A stretch of DNA of 64,000 nucleotides. It comes from Pseudo-nitzschia pungens. Its lineage: Eukaryota; Bacillariophyta; Bacillariophyceae; Bacillariales; Bacillariaceae. Positions 50,422 to 60,601 of this stretch are shown one piece after another. The stretch is from positions 2,542,001 through 2,606,000 of the forward strand of contig CM074765.1 in assembly GCA_037355855.1 (NCBI GenBank), given 5' to 3'. The notes under the pieces were generated by a model. That model was not told the origin of the DNA and did no database searches. It saw nothing but the letters and a program-made list of their open reading frames with translations. How positions within the stretch are numbered: position 1 is the first letter of the stretch; each line of letters opens with the position of its first letter. The position numbers and the translations under genes were made by a program.

Positions 50422-51125
50422 AATTCGTTGTTGAAACACCATTAGGGTTAAGGGTTGTAGCGCTGTACGTCTAATCGGCTCATTATTTATTTGGTATCTT
50501 TTACGTCATTATGACAATATGGGAAACGAGCCGACGACACCCACCGGTTTTGCAAATCACTGTATTAAATCACTGTATTTTGCTCTTGCAATTCGTTGTT
50601 GAAACACCATTAGGGTTAAGGGTTGTAGCGCTGTACGTCTAATCGGCTCATTATTTATTTGGTATCTTTTACGTCATTATGACAATATGGGAAACGAGCC
50701 GACGACACCCACCGGTTTTGCAAATCACTGTATTAAATCACTGTATTTTGCTCTTGCAATTCGTTGTTGAAACACCATTAGGGTTAAGGGTTGTAGCGCT
50801 GTACGTCTAATCGGCTCATTATTTATTTGGTATCTTTTACGTCATTATGACAATATGGGAAACGAGCCGACGACACCCACCGGTTTTGCAAATCACTGTA
50901 TTAAATCACTGTATTTTGCTCTTGCAATTCGTTGTTGAAACACCATTAGGGTTAAGGGTTGTAGCGCTGTACGTCTAATCGGCTCATTATTTGGTATCTT
51001 TTACGTCATTATGACAATATGGGAAACGAGCCGACGACACCCACCGGTTTTGCAAATCACTGTATTAAATCACTGTATTTTGCTCTCGCAAATCACTGTA
51101 TTAAATCACTGTATTTTGCTCCTCG
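50422..51125. repeat. 168-bp tandem repeat with TTAGGG-like core
   Basis: Units start AATTCGTTGTTG at 50422, 50590, 50758 and 50926, exactly 168 bp apart; the last is slightly shorter and is followed by short AAATCACTGTATT repeats. Each contains CCATTAGGGTTAAGGGTTG. The first three look identical. Confidence 0.93.
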
Positions 51126-51582
51126 CTCGCAAATCACTTTATTTTCACTGTGTATCCTCGCAGAATCACACTTTTTGTGCTCCGCTCACTATTTTCTTCA
51201 GGAATAACACAAATCACTGCTGTTTTGATTCACAATCCGACTTATTTTGAGTAGAGTTGCTTTATTGCACTCCGTTCGAGAACGCAGAGAACCCACCCTA
51301 CGGTAGGCTCTTTTGCTCATTGTATTTTAGTCCGAATAACCTCCTTGAAGTGGAAAAAGAAGGAATGCCGATTGGTAAACACTTCAACACGCTCAAGTTC
51401 TTGGTTTTCGCGTCGAGGATTAAGAATAGAACGTCAGTGTTCTTCGTTTCCCGCCCTTCTCCCTACTATCTTTTCCTAGCCGGTAAGTGATTCCAACCAA
51501 CTGGGTGTATTTGATTCCGTTTCTTTCAATCGAAGCCCTTGTTCCTTTCAACGACCTCACGATCCTACGATAATCATTCTCC

Positions 51583-53395
51583 TTATGATCGATTCCAAGC
51601 CGGCGTGGTATTCATTCCCCCTACGATCGATTCCAAGCCGGTGTGGTATTCATTCCCCTTACGATCAATTCCAAGCCGGTGTGGTAGTCATTCCCCTTAC
51701 GATCAATTCCAAGCCGGTGTGGTAGTCATTCCCCTTACGATCAATTCCAAGCCGGTGTGGTAGTCATTCCCCCTACGATCGATCGATTCCAAGCCGATGT
51801 GGTATTCATTCCCCCTACGATCGATCGATTCCAAGCCGATGTGGTATTCATCCCCCCTACGATCGATCGATTCCAAGTCTGTGTGGTATTCATTCCCCCT
51901 ACGATCGATGTTCCTTTAAACCCATACGATCCTACGATCCCTCGATCCAAGCCGGTGGTTTGTTCCTTCCAACCCCTACGATCCTACGATCCCTTGATCC
52001 AAGCCGGTGGTTTGTTCCTTTCAACCCCTGCGATCCAAGCGTACGATCCAAGCCGGTGGTTTGTTCCTTCCAACCCCTACGATCCTACGATCCCTTGATC
52101 CAAGCCGGTGGTTTGTTCCTTTAAACCCCTGCGATCCAAGCCGGTGGTTTGTTCCTTTAAACCCATACGATCCGAAGATCCATCGATCCAAGCGTACGAT
52201 CCTACGATCCAAGCAAGTGGTTTGTTCCTTTCAACCCATACGATCCGAAGATCCATCGATCCAAGCGTACGATCCCTCGATCCAAGCCTGTGGTTTGTTC
52301 CTTCCAACCCCTACAATCCTACGATCCCTTGATCCAAGCCTGTGGTTTGTTCCTTCCAACCCCTACGATCCTACGATCCCTTGATCCAAGCCGGTGGTTT
52401 GTTCCTTTCAACCCCTGCGATCCAAGCGTACGATCCAAGCCGGTGGTTTGTTCCTTCCAACCCCTACGATCCTACGATCCCTTGATCCAAGCCGGTGGTT
52501 TGTTCCTTTAAACCCCTGCGATCCAAGCCGGTGGTTTGTTCCTTTAAACCCATACGATCCGAAGATCCATCGATCCAAGCGTACGATCCTACGATCCAAG
52601 CAAGTGGTTTGTTCCTTTCAACCCATACGATCCGAAGATCCATCGATCCAAGCGTACGATCCCTCGATCCAAGCCTGTGGTTTGTTCCTTCCAACCCATA
52701 CGATCCTACGATCCCTTGATCCAAGCCTGTGGTTTGTTCCTTCCAACCCCTACGATCCTACGATCCCTTGATCCAAGCCGGTGGTTTGTTCCTTTCAACC
52801 CCTGCGATCCAAGCGTACGATCCAAGCCTGTGGTTTGTTCCTTCCAACCCCTACGATCCCTTGATCCAAGCCGGTGGTTTGTTCCTATCAACCCCTGCGA
52901 TCCAAGCGTACGATCCAAGCCGGTGGTTTGTTCCTTTCAACCCATACGATCCGAAGATCCATCGATCCAAGCGTACGATCCTACGATCCAAGCCAGTGGT
53001 TTGTTCCTTTCAACCCATACGATCCAAGCGTACGATCCAAGCCTGTGGTTTGTTCCTTCCAACCCCTGCGATCCAAGCGTACGATCCAAGCCGGTGGTTT
53101 GTTCCTTCCAACCCCTACGATCCCTTGATCCAAGCCGGTGGTTTGTTCCTTCCAACCCCTACGATCCCTTGATCCAAGCCGGTGGTTTGTTCCTATCAAC
53201 CCCTGCGATCCAAGCGTACGATCCAAGCCGGTGGTTTGTTCCTTTCAACCCATACGATCCAAGCGTACGATCCAAGCCGGTGGTTTGTTCCTTTAAACCC
53301 ATACGATCCAAGCGTACGATCCTACGATCCAAGCCGGTGGTTTGTTCCTTTCAACCCATACGTGGTTTGTTCCCCCAACGATCGATTCCAAGCCT
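51583..53395. repeat. GATC-rich minisatellite with 387-bp higher-order repeat
   Basis: Left part: 38-43-bp units of GATTCCAAGCCGGTGTGGTA type. Right part: ~36-bp units of GATCCAAGCCGGTGGTTTGT type with variable GATCC spacers. Blocks starting at ~52007 and ~52394 repeat almost perfectly for about 387 bp. Open frames here are by-products of the repeat. Confidence 0.92.
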
Positions 53396-53877
53396 ATATT
53401 GTGAGCACCTAGTACATATCACGTAAAATCATACTGAGAGCTGATCCTCTATTAGTAATATTAAATGATAATATAACGTAGACTGCAGCGTTGTAGATCT
53501 CCCTTGTAACTCGAAGCGTTGTTCACCTACCTACCTTGTAATTGGATGCGTTGTTGATCTCCCTTCATCCCCTACGATCCAAGCCTGTGGTTTGTTCCTT
53601 TCAACCCCCACGATCCTTCGATCCAAGCCTGTGGTTGTTCCTTTCAACCCCTACGATGTTTGTTGATTGAGCCTCCTCCTGCTTAGCACCCTGTTAAGTG
53701 TCCCCTTTAGCACAGTAGAGATTCGGTTAATCAGTTATTTATTCCCCCTACGATCGAGACCAAGCCTGTGTGGTATACGATTGATTCCAAGCCTGTGTGG
53801 TATTCATTCCCCCTACCATTGATTCCAAGCCGGTGTGGTATTCAATTCCCTTACGATCGTTTGTTCCTTTCAACCCC
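53396..53877. other. Mixed spacer between arrays
   Basis: Partly degenerate minisatellite pieces (CCAAGCCTGTGGTTTGTTCC at ~53578-53650, GATTCCAAGCC at ~53780-53830) with short unique stretches. No gene seen. Confidence 0.6.
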
Positions 53878-53952
53878 AAGCAGCAAGCAAAGCAGCAAGC
53901 AAAGCAGCAAGCAAAGCAGCAAGCAAAGCAGCAAGCAAAGCAGCAAGCAAAG
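53878..53952. repeat. 12-bp repeat AAGCAAAGCAGC
   Basis: About six perfect head-to-tail copies. Confidence 0.95.
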
Positions 53953-53954
53953 CT

Positions 53955-54720
53955 AAACACTATGTAGATCTGGTACAAGTTCTACATACAAGGCCCAGCA
54001 GCATCCTGTTAAGTGTCCCCCTTAGCAAAGTATAGTTCGGTTAATTAGTTAGCACCCCCTGTAGATCTCCCAATATTGCTCTGATAAGAGCTAGGGTATG
54101 TAGATCTGGTACAAGTTCTACATACAAGGCCCAGCATCCTGCTTAGCATCATGTTAAGTGTCCCCCTTAGCAAAGTATAGTTCGGTTAATTAGTTAGCAC
54201 CCCCTGTAGATCTCCTAATATTAATCTGCTAAGAGCTAAGGTATGTAGATCTAGTACAAGTTCTACATACAAGGCCCAGCATCATGCTCAGCATCCTGTT
54301 AAGTGTCCCCCTTAGCACAGTAGAGTTCGGTTAATTAGTTAGCACCCCCTGTAGATCTCCCAATATTGCTCTGATAAGAGCTAGGGTATGTAGATCTGGT
54401 ACAAGTTCTACATACAAGGCCCAGCATCCTGCTTAGCATCATGTTAAGTGTCCCCCTTAGCAAAGTATAGTTCGGTTAATTAGTTAGCACCCCCTGTAGA
54501 TCTCCTAATATTAATCTGCTAAGAGCTAAGGTATGTAGATCTAGTACAAGTTCTACATACAAGGCCCAGCATCATGCTCAGCATCCTGTTAAGTGTCCCC
54601 CTTAGCACAGTAGAGTTCGGTTATTCAGTTAGCACCCCCTGTAGATCTCCCAATATTGATCTGATAAGTGACGATAGGGTATGTAGATCTGGTAAAAATT
54701 CTACTACAAGGGCCCAGCAC
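53955..54720. repeat. ~146-bp repeat organised as 291-bp dimers
   Basis: TGTAGATCTGGTACAAGTTC recurs at ~53962, 54098 and 54389, and the variant TGTAGATCTAGTACAAG at ~54244 and 54535. Alternating types recur every 291 bp (54098 to 54389, 54244 to 54535), which shows amplification of a two-unit block. Confidence 0.9.
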
Positions 54721-54872
54721 CCTGCTTAGCATCCTGCTTAGGATCCTGTTCAGTTAGCATCTTGTAGATATTCTAACATGGTATTCATCTCTTAAGAGCT
54801 AAGGTATGTAACTATGATACATATCTATCCTATTGGAGGGGCCTAGTACCATCCAGTATCATCCCAAAGTAC

Positions 54873-56098
54873 ATCAAATAGATGTGACATCCAAAGTATT
54901 GGGTATTTTGGACTCAGACTTTTTTCATAGTCCCAAGCATACATAGGGTGAGGACTATTGACACTGGAATGGTGGAAATACTCCATTTCTTAATTTACAT
55001 AGGTCATATTGTCTATTTTCTAGTGAAATATGCCAGTACTGGAGGAAATGTACATTAAATAGATGTGACATCCAAAGTATTAGGTCTTGCTCACTCAGAC
55101 TTTTTTCATAGTCCCAAGCATACATAGAGGGAGGACTATTGGCACTGGAATGGTGGAAATATTCCATGTATTGATTTACATAGGTCATTTTGTATATTTT
55201 CTAGTGAAATATGCCAGTACTGGAGGAAATGTACATTAAATAGATGTGACATCCAAAGTATTGGGTCTTGCTCACTCAGACTTTTTTCATAGTCCCAAGC
55301 ATACATAAGGTGAGGACTATTGGCACTGGAATGGTGGAAATACTCCATTTCTGAATTTACATAGGTCATTTTGTATATTTTCTAGTGAAATGTGCCAGTA
55401 CTGGAGGAAATGTGCATTAAATAGATGTGACATCCAAAGTATTGGGTCTTGCTCACTCAGACTTTTTTCATAGTCCCAAGCATACATAAGGTGAGGACTA
55501 TTGACACTGGAATGGTGGAAATATTCCATTTCTTAATTTACATAGGTCATATTGTCTATTTTCTAGTGAAATATGCCAGTACTGGAGGAAATGTACATTA
55601 AATAGATGTGACATCCAAAGTATTAGGTCTTGCTCACTCAGACTTTTTTCATAGTCCCAAGCATACATAGAGGGAGGACTATTGGCACTGGAATGGTGGA
55701 AATATTCCATTTCTTAATTTACATAGGTCATTTTGTATATTTTCTAGTGAAATATGCCAGTACTGGAGGAAATGTACATTAAATAGATGTGACATCCAAA
55801 GTATTGGGTGTTTCTGACTCAGACTTTTTCCGCAGTCCCAAGCATACACAGAGTGAGGACCATTGGCACTGGAATGGTGGAAATAATCCATTTCTTAATT
55901 TACATAGGTCATTTTGTATATTTTCTAGTGAAATATGCCAGTACTGGAGGAAATGTGCATTAAATAGATGTGACATCCAAAGTATTGGGTCTTGCTCACT
56001 CAGACTTTTTTCATAGTCCCAAGCATACATAGAGGGAGGACTATTGGCACTGGAATGGTGGAAATATTCCATGTATTGATTTACATAAGTCATTTTAT
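54873..56098. repeat. 181-bp tandem repeat
   Basis: About 6.7 units with GGCACTGGAATGGTGGAAAT every 181 bp. Each unit holds GATGTGACATCCAAAGTATT. Minus-strand frames of ~70 codons (MEYFHHSS…) repeat only because 181 bp shifts the frame at each unit; not taken as genes. Confidence 0.93.
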
Positions 56099-56368
56099 AG
56101 TTTAGTAGTAGTTACTGTTACTGGTAGTGTATTTTTTAGTGTCTTTTGGCTGATTTGCGAACGGATGTCTGTCCTTTGTCCTTTTTCCTTGTCGGGGTGC
56201 GGGGTGCGCGCCAGGTTTTGTAGTAAAAATGTAGTCAAAAATTATGGCGCGGACTGCAAATGCTGCTAACACACAGCATATGAGTACGGTAACCTTATCT
56301 TCTGCAAAAAAAAGGAAGCAAAAAATGCACATAAAAAATGCGTGCCAAACTTCACAATAATCGGACGG
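56099..56368. other. Unique spacer inside the inverted-repeat element
   Basis: Single-copy sequence with a short palindrome CGGACGGTCCG at ~56362-56372. A 76-codon minus-strand frame is present (56102-56332) but nothing supports it as a gene. Confidence 0.5.
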
Positions 56369-57270
56369 TCCGACGGTGAGTGAACTGCATCAAGATTGGC
56401 CGGGGGTATCGATCATGGAGTTCACTTCTAACCATGCATTTAATTGCCTGCTTGCTCCTGGTAGGGAAGAACATACTGAACGCAACTGAAATACGATGCA
56501 ACGGGAACTGAATACGATTGGACGGGAACTGGAATACGATACGACGGGAACTGAAATACAATCCGACGGTGAGTGAACTGCATCAAGATTGGCCGGGGGT
56601 ATCGATCATGGAGTTCACTTCTAACCATGCATTTAATTGCCTGCTTGCTCCTGGTAGGGAAGAACATACTGAACGCAACTGAAATACGATGCAACGGGAA
56701 CTGAATACGATTGGACGGGAACTGGAATACGATACGACGGGAACTGAAATACAATCCGACGGTGAGTGAACTGCATCAAGATTGGCCGGGGGTATCGATC
56801 ATGGAGTTCACTTCTAACCATGCATTTAATTGCCTGCTTGCTCCTGGTAGGGAAGGCAGAATACACTGAACGCAACTGAAATACGATCATGTGACGGGAA
56901 CTGAACTACAATCCGACGGTGAGTGAACTGCATCAAGATTGGGCGGGGGTATCGATCATGGAGTTCACTTCTAACCATGCATTTAATTGCCTGCTGCTTG
57001 CTCCTGGTAGGGATGAATACACTGAACGCAACTGCTGAAATACGATGTGACGGGAACTGGAATACGATGCAACGGCAACTGAAATACAATCCGACGGTCA
57101 GTGAACTGCATCAAGATTCTTGGGGGTATCGATCATGGAGTTCACTTCTAACCATGCATTTAATTGCCTGCTTGCTCCTGGTAGGGAAGAATACACTGGA
57201 CGCAACTGAAATTAGATGCAACGGTAACTGCAATACGAAAATACGATGCAACGGCAACTGAAATACAATC
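56369..57270. repeat. 193-bp tandem repeat
   Basis: TCCGACGGTGAGTGAACTGC at 56369, 56562, 56755 and 56912, and a variant at 57090. The first two intervals are exactly 193 bp; later units have deletions. Units contain sub-repeats of ACGGGAACTGAAATACGA. Confidence 0.9.
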
Positions 57271-57279
57271 GAACCATGC

Positions 57280-57463
57280 AACCTCCGCCAGGATCTTTTG
57301 GGTGTCTGTCTTGGCGGAGGAGGCGGCCGATGCCAGGATCGAGGATGGCTTGGGGGCTTCCCGGAAGATCGCGTCGAGCGGCGGGGGGGACACCGTCAAC
57401 GTCGTCGAGTTCGACCCGAGCGCGGTGGCCGGAGCGGGATCCGACACCACCACGAGAGACGTG
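57280..57463. other. GC-rich single-copy insert, possible captured exon
   Basis: Markedly GC-rich by eye compared with the AT-rich arrays on both sides, and placed inside a repeat unit (the unit's TGATTGCCTGCTTGCTCC resumes at 57464). It stays open in several frames on both strands. The plus frame reading EEAADARIEDGLGAS and VNVVEFDPSAVAG and the minus frame reading SNSTTLTVSPPPLDAIF both look protein-like. Coding strand and origin undetermined. Confidence 0.5.
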
Positions 57464-57519
57464 ATTGCCTGCTTGCTCCTGGTAGGGAAAAACTTCTGAA
57501 CGCAACTGTAATAAGATGC

Positions 57520-57960
57520 AACGGGAACTGAATACGAAAATACTTTCGCAACCCCATAGACTGATTTTCGCAACCACATAGGAATTGTTTCAGAATAGTA
57601 GGACGTTGATTTTCGCAACCACATAGACTGTTTTTCTCAACCACATACGAATTGTTTCAGAATAGTAGGACGTTGATTTTCGCAACCCCCTAGCGCGACC
57701 CAAACCGTGCAATAACCTTGAACGTAGGGGTTGTGAGACGCAAGGTGATGCAAACATAGACGGACATTGATTTTCGCAACCCCATAGACTGATTTTCGCA
57801 ACCACATAGGAAGTATTTCAGAATAGTAAGAGGTTGCGTTTCACAACCACGGAGTCTGATTTTCACAACCACGGAGTCTGCGTTTCACAACCACGGAGTC
57901 TGATTTTCGCAACCCCCTGGCGCGACCCAAACCGCGCAATAACCTTGAACGTATAGGTTG
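57520..57960. repeat. Subterminal repeats GATTTTCGCAACC
   Basis: Roughly ten copies of TTTTCGCAACC or TTTCACAACC followed by CCATAG, ACATAG or ACGGAGTCTG. Two longer related blocks contain CGCGACCCAAACCG and AATAACCTTGAACGTA. Related CGCGACCCAA copies lie just inside the left end (50269-50300). Confidence 0.8.
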
Positions 57961-58235
57961 TGCAACGCGAGGTGATGCAAACATATGTCGTGTTAAATTT
58001 GCACACAAATGAGGTTGCCACGGGGGGTTGCCACGGGGTTGCGTGACAGTTATCAGACGAGGCTCTCCTACCTACATATACTTCTCAGATGCATTCTTCA
58101 ACTGTCATCTGTTTTCAAGTCTACTGCCCTGATGAACCTTAAGTGTTTTCGCTTATGGTCCTACTGTTTTCTTACCCAAGCCCCAAAGCCGCTAAGTACA
58201 GCTTGCTTAAGGCTCTCCTAACTACATAACCCTCT

Positions 58236-58420
58236 TGCCGTGCACCGGAATACAGTCACGAGTCTACTCGGGACTGGATTAAGGTTGAGGATAAATTAGC
58301 GAGGCGTTGGAATCGCCGATTCCAAATGCCAATCGAAAGCAATAGCAATAGACTAATGGATAGAGCTCACAATTTGCATATCACTACTATTCTAATCACT
58401 AGTAGACCCGGGGTATGGCA
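58236..58420 (+). repeat. 5' LTR of gypsy A3
   Basis: 185 bp, TGCCGTGCAC to GGTATGGCA. Followed directly by the palindrome TGATTTTAAAATCA. Confidence 0.93.
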
Positions 58421-59161
58421 TGATTTTAAAATCAAGCTGAGTGCTGATGACCATGAGCAGAAAGAGATCGATCGGCCAAGGCGCCGACGAGACCGAAAGA
58501 CTGCCAAAAATGGAGGCGCAGAGAAGCAAAAACCGGGAGAAGGATATCCAGTGTCTGCAGCACAAGGAAGACCGACCCCAGCAACTGTTGGCGCCCAAAG
58601 AAGGGAGCAACAGCAGCAACAGAGACACCTAAGGACCCAAACAGGACCATGGTCGACAACAAGAATAATCGAAAAAATTCGAAAATACACACTGAAAAAG
58701 TGACACATAATCCAGTGAGTGGACTAATTGGACCAACACTGAGTGGATGGACAGACCGAATAGGGGATGCCAACCAAAACCGAAGTATACGGATATCCGG
58801 AAAGGTATATAATGAATACCTAAACACCACCAATCCCACGGGAAACGGGAAGTGGGACCGGCCCGGTGATTGCTTAATAGAGAAGCAACGCCGGAGAACC
58901 ACGGGAATCGAATCCCACAAAATAAAAACAGAAACAACTCCGGAGAACCACAGGATTCCCGGGAACTAAAGAGAGAAACAACTCCCACCACTGGACAAAC
59001 CAGGGGGAAAATCAGTCACAACACGGGGTATCGCGTGGAAGTGAACCTCAGGGGGAAAAACTGGAGCAATCACTTTTTGCTCATTTCCAACCCAACTAAC
59101 AACTTACAGAAATACTGTAACTAATTAAACTAAAATATAATAACTGACTGATTAACTCACC
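58421..59161 (+). other. 5' leader of gypsy A3
   Basis: 741 bp without a convincing ORF, colinear with the A2 leader. Starts with a 14-bp perfect palindrome (58421-58434). Confidence 0.8.
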
Positions 59162-60601
59162 ATGGCGTCTAAAGGAACCAAACTGAAACCTTTCAACATC
59201 ACACGAGAGGACTGGCCGGAAGACGCCGCCACCGTGAAGATGAATGTAGACAGTGAACAAGGTGGAATCGCATTCAGCGACTACCTGAAAGTTCTCAATG
59301 GTACTGAAAGACCAGAACTCTTCCTTATCTGGAAAAGAGACTTTGACCAGAAAATTGCTGGCAATGACAAACTCAACGGAGACCAGAAATTGGAGGTTCT
59401 ACAGCGAATCCTCTCTATTGAGGCACTCGGACTTGTCCAGCGAACGCTCGCTCGGACCTACTTGGCCGAACCAACCCACAAGGTCCATCACACCAGACAC
59501 GTACAGAAAAAGATCCAAGAGATCGAGCAAAGGGACCAAGCAAACATACTACTATCAATGGGGCAAGACGCCACCGAAACTCCCACGGGAGCCTCCAAGG
59601 AGACGGCAAAGGAGAAATCTCCAAACGCCGACAAAACCGACACAGCCACGGCGAGATCGGACAAAGAATCGGAGACCGACAACCTCGAGTCTCCAATCCC
59701 AAAGAAGAAGGTCGCAAGCGCCCTCATCCAGTACTACCAATCCCAGGAGTACAGAAAGGATGTCATCGAGGAATGCATGCATGCCCTCAAGCTCAAAATC
59801 TTTGGCAATGACCAACACGGCAAGCGCTCGTATATCGTCCTCCGCCGATTCATGCGAAGCATGCGCGTGGACCTCAAACATGGCATTAGAGCCTGGGCCA
59901 ATCGAATGGCCGAACTCCAAAGCTACCTCCCAGACTGCCTCTGGGAATGTGGCAGTGACCAAATGGAAACACCACGAAGTTTCACCCAAGGAGAAATGAA
60001 GGAAATATTGGATTCCAACATGACCCACTCCCAACGCGAGAAGCTGGAGCACATTAGTTGGGACCTCTACACCCACTCCTTTAACACCACTATCGACAAG
60101 CTCGAAAATCTGGAAATCACCATCCGGAAGGAAGCAGTCATGCAACAACGCATCACCAACCTCGAAAAGTAGACCGGTGTCACCAAGAAGACCCCCAAGG
60201 CCGCATCTGGGGGAGGAACCCACCACGGGAAATCCCCTGGCAAAAAGAAGCGCCCTGTGGACAACAGCAACAAACAGCTATGCAAGACCTGTGGCAAGGT
60301 CCATGCCGGCAAATGCTGGAAACTAACCGGTGGTCCCCACAAGAAGGGGAAGTTCGACCGGGAAACCATCAACCTGCTCAAGGAGCACTTTGTGGCAAAA
60401 GAACAAGACTCGGACAACGAGCAACACTCCAAACCCCACTGGGGAAGGAATCTATCGAACCACGAGTACTCTTATGTACTGGCCACGGCCCAAGCTGACC
60501 ATGAAGTCTCCGATGACGAGATCGACATCTCCGAACGGGAACTCAAAGAGTACAGAAGAAAGTACCGGAAAACCTTCAAAAAGAAAGGATCCCACAACTG
60601 A
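59162..60601 (+). pseudogene. gag: gag of gypsy A3 with a TAG nonsense codon
   Basis: Starts MASKGTKLKPFNITRED and is homologous to the A2 Gag throughout, but diverged in the N-terminal half and linker more than pol is. TAG at 60170-60172 replaces the Gln codon of the LEKQTGG position in A2. The frame is otherwise open to TGA at 60599-60601, including the zinc knuckle CKTCGKVHAGKC at ~60277-60312. Only a 336-aa Gag without the knuckle is produced unless the TAG is suppressed, so this copy probably depends on Gag from others such as A2. Confidence 0.88.

Larger units (their letters stand above)
50254..58059. mobile_element. 7.8-kb terminal-inverted-repeat element filled with tandem repeats
   Basis: Ends are inverted copies: CGTCTAATAACTGTCACGCG at 50254, and the strand-reverse of 58059 reads CGTCTGATAACTGTCACGCA; similarity extends ~24 bp. 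E4 sequence is interrupted exactly here, with AG on both sides (…TTAAG and AGGCTC…), suggesting a 2-bp duplication. Near both ends short motifs CGCGACCC and TTTCGCAACC recur, as in transposons with subterminal transposase sites. The interior holds at least seven unrelated tandem arrays and no transposase-like frame, so it must be non-autonomous. Superfamily not recognised. Confidence 0.72.
49455..58235 (+). mobile_element. Element E4, left and middle parts (split by two insertions, right end outside window)
   Basis: Head CAATTTGCGCGAAGCGC at 49455 with hairpin 49460-49472 (GAA loop), then E-type sequence to 50253. The 7.8-kb inverted-repeat element occupies 50254-58059. E4 resumes at 58060 with AGGCTCTCCTACCTACATAT and is cut at 58235 by gypsy A3. 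E4 sits in the upstream part of the transposase-like pseudogene. Its target duplicate is beyond the window. Confidence 0.85.

Noticed and set aside
51757..53426. Proline/serine-rich proteins encoded in the GATC minisatellite
   Set aside because: Open frames occur on both strands and in several phases of a short repeat; no start context or conserved domain.
54955..56093. Series of ~70-codon minus-strand ORFs (MEYFHHSS...) as a gene family
   Set aside because: They repeat every 181 bp with the tandem unit and have no independent coding support.
50422..58000. CRISPR-like array
   Set aside because: Units are contiguous tandem repeats without unique spacers, in a eukaryotic transposon.
59162..60172. 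336-aa complete protein in copy A3
   Set aside because: It is Gag ended early by a TAG in place of a conserved Gln codon; the same frame continues to the normal Gag end.
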